A DNA stretch of 64,000 nt, from the NCBI RefSeq assembly GCF_001039355.2, contig NW_019776063.1, forward strand, positions 53,964-117,963, read 5' to 3'. Every line of letters starts with the position of its first letter. The stretch's first letter is position 1. Source of the stretch: Lingula anatina. Taxonomy: Eukaryota > Brachiopoda > Lingulata > Lingulida > Lingulidae. The notes beneath the pieces are model-generated. The model saw only the letters and a program-made list of their open reading frames with translations. It made no database searches and was not told the origin of the DNA. The position numbers and the translations under genes were made by a program. Shown here piece by piece: positions 54,410 through 64,000 of this stretch.

Positions 54410-55089
54410 GAGAGACCACTGGTAGTTACACTGAGAATTCCTATCTATGGTGAAAAATACCTGAGCATGGCCCTATTTGAGGGTAAAAGAAAATAATAAT
54501 TTACGTGCCGAACACTGCATGATCATTAAACATTAATTCAATTTGTTCAACAGCTTCAAGCGCACAGAGGATTATATCTTTAGTGACACTAGCTAACTGC
54601 AGTTAAAATTATGCCAGCTGTTATTTGATGTAATTTTGTATATCGAACGTTGTGGACCAGCCCACTGGTTCATTGACTCATTTCTTTTCTGAAGATCGAT
54701 GCAGAATTTTGTTGCTTAATTATTTTCCCTCCTTACGAGAGAGAGTGGAAGGGAGCTGAGAAACAGAGAGTGTTAAATGAAATGGATAACATGAGTAATA
54801 CAATAAGGTACTTAAATATGAGGAACCCAAGGTGGAAGAAATGATAGACTGTTTCGCATCATGGTGTGCCATTATAATCAGTACATGACCCTTAAGGAGG
54901 GATTACATTAAATGCAAACTCATTGATGTACTAATATACACTTTTTTGGAATAGACATTTATTTTTAATTTGATCCTCAGGAAACCGTTTTTGTTTAAAT
55001 AGCACAGCAACCTATTAGGCAATTCCTTTAAAAAATCCTTCTGATCTTGTATCCCCCACTCCCATTTCTTTTGCTGTGTTAAAAATCCC

Positions 55090-57660
55090 CACTAAGACTA
55101 ATGTGGTAAAAGTATTGAAAATAAATAAGTTTTTTATAAACATGACAATAAAAGCTGATATGTAGCAGTAAAGAAATGATAATCAAAGACCAATGTGCCC
55201 AAGGGGAAAGGCTGACAATCTAATAACTTGTCACCTTTACATTATAGTACTGTTAATTGTGTCATCACTTGAAGAGGATGGGGGGAGTCTTACTATAGTT
55301 CGCAATCTATTGTTAAACACGTTTGTTATCATTCTCAAGCAAGCTAAAACCACGCCTTTACAATAACTGTGGGTCCCGCTGCTGTGGAGAAACATCTTAT
55401 ATTTAAATACACTAGCGACCTGTTTTAGATTGCTGTAGTATGAAAGCATACGTGTGACACCGGGCAATAACAGTCAAGTATAAAATTGACATATCGTTTT
55501 GATGCATACAAATATAACATGATAAGAGCTAAGCAATAAACCTCGACAAACTAACGTCCATTCTTAAACAACAACGAGCAAAAAGGGCGCCCTGTCATAG
55601 TTATGAGAAAAATTGCTAAATCCCCCATTTCTAAGAGAGCACAATGGGCAATGATATGATAATATTCAACAATAAATGAGAAGGTTTATATAAACTACAG
55701 AATAGGAGAAAATATCTAGCAGTGAAACAAGGACAATTTACCACCAGCGTGCAACAGGGGGAAGACTGACAGTGTGAACATACTATATATAAAGAACGGT
55801 CAATTAACAGTGTATGACATCGGCTAAAGAGGAGGTAGGACCTACTAAAACTTGCAATCTATTGTTAAACACGATTTATATCATTTCTTGAACGAGATAT
55901 CATGTCTTTACAATTACTGTGTGCCCGGCTGCCATGGAGAAAGGTTCTGTCAAACAGATTTTGCAATATTAAAATGCACTAGCGACCTGTTTTAGATCAC
56001 TGTAGTAAGAAAGCATACGTGCGACACCGGGCAATATCAGTCAAGTATAAAACTTACATCTTATTGTTGAGATGCACATATATATATATAACATTATAAG
56101 AGCTAAGCATTAAGCCTCGACAAACTAACGTCCATTTTAAACAACAGCAACAAAAAAAGGAAGCCCTGTCATGTTTATGCAAAAAATTGCTAAATCCCTC
56201 GTTTCTAAGAGCGCACAAAGGGTAATGGGTTCATAATGTTCAACAATAAATGAGAAGGTTTATATAAACAACAGAATATGAGAAAATACCTAGCAGTGGC
56301 GCAAGGACATTTTAACTCTAGTGTGCAACAGGGGGGAGATTGACTGTGTGGTCACACTATATAAAGTACGTTCAATTAACAATGTATGATATCGCTTAAA
56401 GCGAAGGGGGGTCCTACTATAGCTTGCAATCTATTGTTCAACGTGATTGTTATCGTTTCAAACAAGCTAAAACCAAGCCAGTACAATTACTGTGTTGCTG
56501 GCTGCTGTGGAGAAACGTCCTGTCGGACAAATTTTGCTATATTTAAATACACTAGTGAATTTTTAGATCACTGTTGTAAGAAAGCATACGTGCGACACTG
56601 GGCAATAATGGTCAAATATAAAATTGACATCTTATTGTTGAGATGCACATATATATAACATATAAGAACTAAGCATTAAGCCTTGACAAACTAAGGTCCA
56701 TTTTTAAACAACAACGAGAAAAAAGGGTGCCCTGTCATAGTTATGAGAAAATTGCTAAATCCCCTGTTTCCAAGAGAGCACAATGGGTAATGAGATGATA
56801 ATATTCTAAGATAAATGAGAAAGTTTATATAAACAATAGAATATGAGAAAATATCTAGCAATGTCGCAAGGACATTTTAACTCCAGCGTGCAACAGAGGG
56901 ACTACTGACTGCATGTGTGATCACAATATACAAAGTATGGCCAATTAACAATGTACGACATCGGATAAAGAGGAGGGGGGGGGGGGAGGGTCTTACTAAA
57001 GCTTGCAATCTATTATTAAACGTGATTGTTATCATTTCAAACAAGCTAACACCAAGCCTGCACAATTACTCTGTGTCCGGCTGCTGTGGAGAAACATCCT
57101 GTCGAACAGATTTTGCTATATTCAAATACACTAGTGAATGTTTTAGATCACTGTTGTAAAAAAGCATATGTCCGACACCGGGCAATAACAGTCAAGTATA
57201 AAATTGACATCTTATTGTCTAGATGCACCTTAATATAACGTTATAAGTTTAACGATATAAGAGCTAAGCATTAAACCTCGACAAACTAATGTCCATTTTT
57301 AAACAACAACCAGAAAAAAGGGTGCCATATGTCATAGTTACGAGCTGACAAATTGCTTTAAACCTTATTCTGTTGTGGGAAATAATCATCCATTTCTCAG
57401 AGCGCACAATGGAAAATGAGATGAAAATATTTAAAAATAAGTGAAAAGGTTTATATAAAAAAGAATAGGAAAAGTATCGAGCAGTGGCGCAAGGACAATT
57501 TAACTCCAGCGTGCAACAGGGGAAAGACTGACAGTGTGATCACACTATATAAAGTACGGGCAATTAAAGATGAATGACAGCGGTTAAAAGGAGGGGGGAT
57601 CTTACAAAAGCTGGCAAACGCAATGGCTATCATTTCTTAAACAAACTTAAACCAGGCCTA
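55090..57660 (+). repeat. 570-bp satellite, about 4.5 tandem copies
   Basis: The marker CCTCGACAAACTAACGTCCA recurs at 55541, 56115, 56681 (CCTTGACAAACTAAGGTCCA) and 57276, spacings of 574, 566 and 595. Within each unit are GCAACAGGGGGAAGACTGAC, TGCAATCTATTGTTAAACACG, GGCTGCTGTGGAGAAA and GCATACGTGCGACACCGGGC. No reading frame is conserved across units. The first unit is truncated at its left. A fragment of the ATATATAACATTATAAG portion also occurs at 59514. Confidence 0.9.
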
Positions 57661-57796
57661 AACAATAAGATTATCAAATAAGATTATTGCTGTTTAATAA
57701 TAACGTTAATTCAACGAGGGGGAATGTGTCATTCACAATGTTGAAATAATAAGACTGGTTCAGGCCAATTGTCCATATCAAATAAATCTTTTTAGT

Positions 57797-58817
57797 AATA
57801 AAGGGAATCGGAGAAGACTGATTGTGCCCGGAAGTGACGTGTAGTGGTGTTAGAAGCGAAGCTGAGTGGTCATTTTAACCTGGAGGTAAAGGAGAGAAGA
57901 CCTGTAGTCGGAGGAAAAAGAAGTTTTCTAAACAACCTGGTAAGATAACTCTCTTTTTTTACGCATTTTGGGCAGAGAATACTTGTAGAAATAAAAGATG
58001 CATGATATGAAAAAGTGACACGGAACTTGAAGGTGCAAAATCGTGCTTAATATGCGGTCAACTTGTTTTGAAATAAATGCTGCATTGACCGCCAGCGCGA
58101 CAAAGAGCGTTAAGGAAAAATAATTCCCGGGAGTCTATAAATCGTTGTCTTGTGGAAATTAGCTCCTCCCCCAGTGTAAAAGGTGTATTAGTGGGATCAT
58201 ATGTGTGGAATTTTATGTCAGATGGACATACAAAGATCTAAAAATTCGTTAAAATATTGAAAAAAATACAGCTTTGCACAGCAGTCGGAGATCGGTACGA
58301 TTCAGTTGTTAGTTACGAACTACTTCCTGGTTTTCCTAAGGTCCTTCAAGACCTCTATAACATCGTTATAATTGCAGCCCATACTATAAAACACCCCAAA
58401 ATACTTAGATATGGACATATCAGATTATATTAATGCCAAATTTCCAAATGACAACGATTTATAGACTCCCGGGAATTATTTTTCCTTAACACTCTTTGTC
58501 GCGCTGGCAGTCGATGCAGCATTTATTTCAAAACAAGTTGACCGCAAATTAAGCACGATTTTGCACCTTTAAGTTCCGTGTCACGTATTCATATCATGCA
58601 TCTGTTATTTCTACAAGTATTCTCTGCCCAAAATGCGTAAAAAAAGAGAGTTATCTTACCATGTTGTTTAGAAAACTTCTTTTTCCTCCAACTACATGTT
58701 TTCTCTGCCGTTCACCTCGAGGTTAAAATGACCACTCAGCTTCGCTTCTAACACCATTTGACATCACACTTCCGGCACAATTCTGACCAATGCTGATCTT
58801 CTCCGGTACCCTTTATT
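57797..58817. mobile_element. 1-kb foldback element with about 360-bp arms
   Basis: Left arm 57797 to about 58161 and right arm about 58435-58817 are inverted copies at roughly 90 percent identity by eye. Outer anchors are AATAAAGGG and CCCTTTATT; the inner anchor is TCCCGGGAGTCTATAAATCG at 58126-58145 against CGATTTATAGACTCCCGGGA. The arms contain GGTGTTAGAAGCGAAGCTGAG and, in outward orientation, a donor-like CAACCTGGTAAGATAACT. The unpaired centre (58165-58430) shows no gene. No target-site duplication is certain. Confidence 0.85.
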
Positions 58818-58819
58818 GA

Positions 58820-59560
58820 GGCTACTCTTCAGCTTGTTCTGTAAATATTTTTTTAAAATAATGTTGCTTTCTTTGTTACTTTTAATCTTTATTTTTTACA
58901 CAGGTCGCAAGGATGGAAATTTATATACGGAGCATCTTTAATCTTCAAAATTTTTGGCCATTATCATTTATAATTTATAAATACTATCTGCAATAAGAAT
59001 TTTGAGACAGGGTGAATTGTTGATCATGCTGATGCTCAATGCTGATCTTATGTATGTTAATCAAATTCAATTTTTGACTACGGAAAACTTCAAATTGAAT
59101 TAAATAACTGATACCAAATTAAACTAACAGTTTGCTAGCAACACTTAAAACATGATCAGCTGCACGTGCCAAGCTAGAAAACAAAAGGACAGTTTGCTAC
59201 GGGAGACGGTTAAGTGGCACGCGGTAGCATAGGTTCTAGCTTCCTAAGCTATAATCCTACCGCCGCAACAAACAAAAGGGACTTTTTGGCTGATGTATCC
59301 TGCTGTTAATTACACCTAGGCACAGTTGATTGTCGCGCTCGCGCTGGACCACTGAAACTGGCGTCATGGGGTTCACTCGTCTTAAGTATTGTGTTATTCC
59401 ACCTAAGCTATTGTGTTTGTGTGTTTGAATTTTGAAGGGATTAATACAGCTCTCCATTGTTTGCCCACCCCCTTCTATTCACAGGACATTTCAAACGTTG
59501 TTAAACTGGCGTACATATATATAACATTATAAGAACTAAGCAACGGAAACATAATTGTTA
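58820..59560. other. Stretch without a supported feature
   Basis: A plus-strand acceptor-like TTTTTTACACAG (58894-58905) and short frames are present, and a 66-codon minus frame at 59257-59457 shows no domain. Confidence 0.3.
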
Positions 59561-59594
59561 CTACCACTGTAGTATAAACATTTATGTCAATTAC

Positions 59595-59684
59595 CTGGTG
59601 TGATTGTCTAGTTGAACCAATTGATGACAATTCTTCTTGCCTGCTTAGACTTGAGTTTTCAGAACTCTGCCATTGGTCATAATT
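59595..59684 (-). CDS. Cassette exon of the minus-strand gene (duplicate A)
   Basis: 90 bases, phase 0 to 0, bounded by TAAATTCTACAG and GTAATTGACAT. It reads NYDQWQSSENSSLSRQEELS then SIGSTRQSHQ. The paralogous exon at 61316-61402 reads NFYPGQGSENSSQSRQELSS then NSATRQSQQ. The only indel between them is one whole codon (a second Glu) and only this frame is open in both, which supports coding. The Ser/Gln-rich composition suggests a flexible linker. The host gene is unidentified but is probably the one ending at 48181. Confidence 0.6.
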
Positions 59685-59744
59685 CTGTAGAATTTACAAT
59701 AAACCAAAATCAAGCCTAATAAAATCTGGTACATGAAAACATAA

Positions 59745-60215
59745 CAAGGCAGCAAAGCTGCCAATTGTACAGACAAAAAGCAGAAAATAAAGATATACAA
59801 AAAAGGTCATTTTGTCCATTTTGATGCAATAATAAATAATGCTTCACAGTATAGTCAATCAACACCAAATTTAAATTATGCACAACAGGTAACATGGACA
59901 ATAAGAATAAGCTCAAGACCCATGAGATTTCAAATTCATACACAGACACTGAACTCAATAATAACTGTTACACATAATTCTTAACAGCATAAACACCATA
60001 ACTATAGTCCGGGAAATATGGTGCAGGAAAATAGGTGAATTGTGCATATAATGAATTTTCATCAGTTCTGTAAGTTTCAAGCCAAAAGGTAAAACGGTTT
60101 CCCACTTATCATGTTATCGGTGTTGTATGCTGAAAAAAGCAAAAAAACAGTAAAACTTTTGAAAAAATGGTCCAGTCATGCTGATTTTCAAACTTCACTC
60201 TTTTATGAATATTCA
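59745..60215 (-). repeat. R1 repeat family, minus-strand right part
   Basis: AACAAGGCAGCAAAGCTGCC and AATTGTACAGAC (59743-59775) is the reverse complement of the R1 right end. It continues with monomer sequence up to about 60215 (ATGAATATTCATGAGTTCTGT). Confidence 0.75.
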
Positions 60216-60234
60216 TGAGTTCTGTTTCCTCTAC

Positions 60235-60581
60235 TAGGGTGCCAGCTTGATTTTTTACAAGATATTCAAAGATATGTCTCATTCTCTGCCACCCTATGAT
60301 GAAATTTCAAGGATGATTACTTGACTGGTAATTCTTTGCATAACTGCTCAGGCACTGCCACTTAACAGGCCCAAGCCAAGTCTCCTTGACAGCAACTAGT
60401 ATGCACTACGACACTTTCATTTTCCTATTGTCACTCATTTATGTAAACTGATGCTTTCTGGCATTACTCCTTGGCAAATTAATCACCCATACATTTCTTA
60501 AATGTGAAATACCTGCTTTCCAAAATAACTTCCATTGATTTAAAACTAATTCGTAAAAATGCCTTGGCAACTATATAATTG
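60235..60581 (-). other. Possible exon-like segments inside a split R1 copy
   Basis: Minus strand: 60513-60581 reads NYIVAKAFLRISFKSMEVIL then ES with AG/GT ends; about 60336-60420 is open as VAVKETWLGPVKWQCLSSYA; 60235-60293 reads WQRMRHIFEYLVKNQAGTL between ATCATAG and GTAGAG. The last two agree in phase, but the first does not join cleanly, and the donors are weak. They sit in a 720-bp insert splitting an R1 copy. Confidence 0.2.
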
Positions 60582-60949
60582 CTGCATGTCACAACTTGAC
60601 TGAAAGGAGTCATGTTTCACTTTTACAGTCATTTTGGATTTCAATGTAACTAAAAGAGGATAATTCAATTATACTGAGGTGTTTTCAAACAAAAAAAAAA
60701 CATAGGATTATAACAAGATAATAATAATTTTTTCTTTAAAAAAGTATTTTGGTGGCCATATTAGAATTTTCAGACATGTCCCTGTATCCAAATTATAAAC
60801 CTGTTCTTTACAACTGTGCATATTTTAATTTAAGTACATGATGAATTCACCATGGTGCTCTATATTTTGAGTGAGTGGACTGTTTTTTCTACTTTTGGAG
60901 GCCATTTTGGATTTCTACACACATAAAGAAAAAAATGGTCTGTTCAACC

Positions 60950-61125
60950 TGATCTTTGAAATTGACATGTACTTTGTGATAAGTTATCATCAGTTCTTGA
61001 AGTTCTTTGAAGCCAAAGGTCAAACTGTTTTACACTGACGGGTAAAGCATTATCTCTGAAAGTGAGGATAACAACAGAAGCAGGTGAAGACTGTATGTAC
61101 TGACATATCAGTGTCTGTACATAAA
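60950..61125 (-). repeat. R1 repeat family, minus-strand 5' end
   Basis: On the minus strand, TTTTTTATGTACAGACACTG and TCAGTACATACAG, then CACCTGCTTCTGTTG and the first monomer. Together with 59745-60215 it brackets the 720-bp insert. Confidence 0.75.
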
Positions 61126-61220
61126 AAAACATTTAGAACAGCATATCATGTGTACCATACACCCCTGTATATTGCTGTATTTTTTAAGAAATAATTCAAA
61201 TTGACTCTCTCTGAAAAAAA

Positions 61221-61259
61221 GTGTGTGTGTGAGAGAGAGAGAGAGGAAGAGAGAGACTG

Positions 61260-61293
<34 letters not shown>
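61221..61293. repeat. (GT)n(GA)n(TG)n microsatellite
   Basis: GTGTGTGT, then GAGA units to about 61258, then about 16 TG units to 61293, ending just before the intron start of the minus cassette exon. Confidence 0.9.
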
Positions 61294-61295
<2 letters not shown>

Positions 61296-61315
61296 TAAAC
61301 ATGTATGTCAATTAC

Positions 61316-61402
61316 CTGCTGTGATTGTCTAGTTGCACTATTTGATGACAATTCTTGCCTGCTTTGGCTCGAGTTTTCAGAACCCTGCCCTGGGTAAAAA
61401 TT
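61316..61402 (-). CDS. Cassette exon of the minus-strand gene (duplicate B)
   Basis: 87 bases, phase 0 to 0, between ATATTCTACAG and GTAATTGACATAC. Paralogue of 59595-59684; see that entry for the reading. Flanking intron sequence is also duplicated for about 40 bases on each side, so the segment was copied as DNA, not through RNA. Confidence 0.6.
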
Positions 61403-61449
61403 CTGTAGAATATACAATGAACCAATATCAAGCTCCAGATAAAAGCCAG

Positions 61450-62440
61450 GGTATTTAAAAAACAAAAAGTAATAATTAAAGCACTTAGCAAGGCAAAATG
61501 TTTCACACATTGTTCATGTTTTTTTCTTGCACAAGTTAAAATTATTCACTATTAAAAGTGCATGTTTGTGCGTACCAGTATGTGTGACTGTGTGTATCAT
61601 ATGGTAATTTGCCATGAATTTCGAATTGCTCCTAAATTTCAAATGATCATAAAATAAGCCATCTAGAGATTTTTATGGACCAAGAATTTCGACCAATAAG
61701 CAATTTTGCATGATCTTAATTTTCGTACAGCTTGAAAATTGGCCAACTGGCTATTTTTGGGCTCGTAAAAATTTAACAATCGGCAATGTTGCCCAAGCAT
61801 ACCTTTACCTGAATAAGTACTACATGTGCGGCCCAAGGTGCAAGATAACAATTGGTACAGTTGGCTTAGGACGCTAAACAACATGGTCATCATTAAGATA
61901 ACAGGAGAATCAATTAAGAACTGCACTATAGTTTTATATCAGAGAACTCGGTGTGAGATAGCGATCTGTAGTTTTTGATTGCCATTATTGCCATTACTGC
62001 TTTATTGTCTCACTCGGATCTTTCACGATCTTCTGCTGACAACGTTCCACTAGCTAATGAAGTCCCTTGAACAAATATGAAAAGTGCCCTTTCATCTTGC
62101 TTGGATCGCTTATGATCTCCCACGTGCACTGACAATATAAATATTGATCAGGAAAGATATAACAGATGAGGCCTAGCGATGAACAGACAACTTTTGTCAA
62201 AAATGACAGAATTTCCTAAAATTTGAACATCTGGAATTTTTAAGTGCCTCCCATTTCATGAATTTCAACCAAAACAAACTTTTCTTTTGTACAAAATTCA
62301 TGGCACATTACATATTGTGGACAAAGTTTCAATGCATGCATCACCTACAAACTGCAGGTAAAATCGTGTACTTCTTCAAATTAGTTGAAAAAAAAAAAAA
62401 AACACCAAGATTAATATGGATACATGTAGCATAGAAAATT
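61450..62440. other. No supported gene
   Basis: AT-rich; an imperfect repeat style (TCACTCGGATCTTTCACGATC near 62011) hints at old TE sequence, and a poly(A) run lies at 62390-62402. Confidence 0.3.
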
Positions 62441-62477
62441 AGCAGAAAACATCATTTTTGAATAACATGATGCAATN

Positions 62478-62830
62478 CTTCCGGCAGGGGTTCTCTCACC
62501 GGCCTTCGTCTCAGCGGTGTACCCGGCAGCCCACGGCGACAGCGATTTTTCCAGCAGGGGTTTTACTCACCAGCCTTCGTCTCAGCAGTGTACCCGGCAG
62601 CCAACGGCGACAGCGATTTTCCGGCAGGGGTTCTTTCACCAGCCCTCGTCTCAGCGGTGTACCCGGCAGCCCACGGCGACAGCGATCTCCCGGCAGGGGT
62701 TTTCTCACCGGCCTTCGTCTCAGCGGTGTACCCGGCAGCCCACGGCGACAGCGATTTCCCGGCAGGGGTTCTTTCACCAGCCCTCGTCTCAGCGGTCTAC
62801 CTTGCTACCTTCGGCGACAGCTAGCTGTCC
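62478..62830 (+). repeat. GC-rich 70/71-bp minisatellite
   Basis: Five copies of a unit with CGTCTCAGCGGTGTACCCGG, CAGCCCACGGCGACAGCGAT and CCGGCAGGGGTTCTTTCACC. The unit length is not divisible by three, so overlapping frames stay open by chance in all phases on both strands. The array begins at the join base 62477, so its left end is unknown. After it the sequence turns abruptly T-rich, as after the 10.4-kb minisatellite. Confidence 0.85.
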
Positions 62831-63220
62831 CACCAGCAGCAGTTTTTCAATTCGTATTGTTTTATTCTAATCGAATTTTGTATTTTTTCATTGTATTGAA
62901 TTTATTTTTTATTTTATATTGTTCTTGACTTCGATTTTTTTCTTGTCTTCGATCCGCCCACAACATTAGATTTGTCAAATAATGGTTATGGTTAAATCAT
63001 TCAATGAATATCTAACTTTTTATCATTTTACTGACAGCACGCACGTGTGTGCTCAGTTTATTCACTACATTTACTGTGGACGTTATGTTTTAAGTTCATA
63101 AACGTTTATTTTAGCTTCAGTCTACATGAACGCCTACAATTTTTGTGCATAGTAGCGTTAAATGACTTTCGACATCGCAACAAGAAGCCTGGTGAGTCGG
63201 TGACATTGATAAGGTGTTTA

Positions 63221-63257
63221 CCCCCCCCCCCCCCTCCCACACACACACACACACACA
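63221..63257. repeat. Poly(C)-(CA)n microsatellite
   Basis: A run of C with one T, followed by CA units. Same arrangement as 12607-12642. Confidence 0.9.
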
Positions 63258-63374
63258 CTCACCTATATAAATGGCCCAGTGAGATTACATCGGCCTGTGA
63301 AACTCTATCATGTCTCCGGCTCAAGTGAAGTTAATACTGTCTGGTTATGGCGTCGTACATCTGCTATATTTTAC

Positions 63375-63418
63375 CTATCCTCGGTAATTGCAGTGAGTAG
63401 CTTCTGATCAAAAACTTT
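63375..63418 (-). CDS. Candidate small exon near the start of the minus-strand gene
   Basis: 44 bases bounded by CTTATCTACAG and GTAAAATAT. Reads KVFDQKLLTAITED plus two bases in one frame; a second frame is also open. Without neighbouring exons the frame cannot be fixed. Confidence 0.3.
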
Positions 63419-63579
63419 CTGTAGATAAGCTAGAGGCTACGGAGAACGGTCTCGCCTACTTCCTGTTACTAACGACGTATTTTGCTTTGGGAAGTTATAT
63501 GCTCTTTGACATCATTATCATGAAAGCAGTGGAAAATCCCACAGCTGCTGGAAAAAACACAATTTGATAAGCAGTTTCA

Positions 63580-63630
63580 CCGTAGGTCAGCCATCTTGGA
63601 ATTTCCCTGGACTATTTTTAGCTCTGACGT
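63580..63630 (-). promoter_or_regulatory. Possible minus-strand promoter (CRE and YY1-like words)
   Basis: On the minus strand, GATGACGTCAGAG (a palindromic CRE-like TGACGTCA at 63624-63631) is followed 35 bases later by CCAAGATGGCTGACC, a YY1-like start-site motif containing ATG. This lies about 160 bases upstream of the candidate exon at 63375. Support is from motifs only. Confidence 0.3.
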
Positions 63631-64000
63631 CATCGGTAATGTTTGTTAATTATTTGACTGGATCAAAGTTTTCCTTTGAATTCTTGAGCTACTATTCATT
63701 ACTATTATCCAATTCACTTTTTGCGAGGAACTTATTATGATTATCATAATATCTGTATGCTAAATAAACGATTCATGAAATGTTGGTTTCCAAGTTAAAA
63801 CATATTTCAAAAAGAAAGGAAACGCCAGAAAATTTCGCTTTTCTATTTCACCGACTTATTATTAATCCTATAGACTGTGCATTGTGCTGTTTCCTTCAAT
63901 ATTCCTTTAAAGGGGGAGACATAACGGAATAGATGCCAGCACGAAAAGTTACGCGAAGTTAATTTGACAGTTCCGATAAGTGAATAGCAACCTTCATTAG

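Noticed and set aside
62458..62928. 156-codon frame and overlapping frames over the second minisatellite
   Set aside because: All forward frames and one reverse frame are open, the unit is 70/71 bases, and it crosses an ambiguous base. This is repeat artefact.
63080..63200. Plus-strand first-exon-like MTFDIATRSL with a GTGAGT donor
   Set aside because: Ten codons only, no downstream exon inside the window and no promoter evidence. Kept only as a note.
1..64000. CRISPR arrays, operons, ribosome-binding sites, prophage
   Set aside because: The window is spliced animal DNA; the tandem arrays lack the regular short-repeat/unique-spacer pattern.

Overview
The window is animal nuclear DNA: AT-rich, with many spliced introns and dense transposon debris. 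It looks like a marine invertebrate (DIRS-like and non-LTR retroelements, Tc1/mariner remnants, many small inverted-repeat elements, very high heterozygosity). I cannot name the species. Single 'n' bases at 5563, 14753, 19295, 20597, 39400, 48869 and 62477 look like collapsed assembly joins. At least three of them (19295, 39400, 48869) are flanked by near-identical sequence on both sides, so two alleles have probably been laid end to end.

Layout. 1-14.9 kb: no host gene that I can support; a broken Tc1/mariner-like transposase, a broken non-LTR reverse transcriptase, several inverted-repeat elements (two of them back to back, sharing a TTA target site), a 51-bp minisatellite and a perfect 42-bp palindrome. 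14.93-40.91 kb (+): eighteen exons encoding the C-terminal half (about 1,070 residues) of THADA, the animal partner of the tRNA methyltransferase FTSJ1. All splice phases agree from exon to exon. The N-terminal half is not visible and probably lies beyond the join at 14753 or upstream of the window. 45.64-46.50 kb (+): a likely two-exon gene for a 46-residue protein with an acidic tail, whose 3' end runs to about 47.8 kb. From 47.8 kb rightwards on the minus strand: parts of a second gene, with a confident terminal coding exon at 48181-48318, a duplicated pair of in-frame cassette exons at 59595-59684 and 61316-61402, and a possible 5' region near 63.4-63.6 kb. The two genes are convergent and their poly(A) signals lie within about 40 bp.

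The introns and intergenic DNA hold a large composite repeat family (called R1 here) built from roughly 165-bp monomers and framed by a palindromic ATGTACAGACACA end. They also hold a MITE family with five copies inside THADA, a DIRS-like retroelement (minus), a non-LTR retroelement (plus), a 570-bp satellite array, and a 1-kb foldback element. All R1 copies inside THADA are on the plus strand; all those near the minus-strand gene are on the minus strand.
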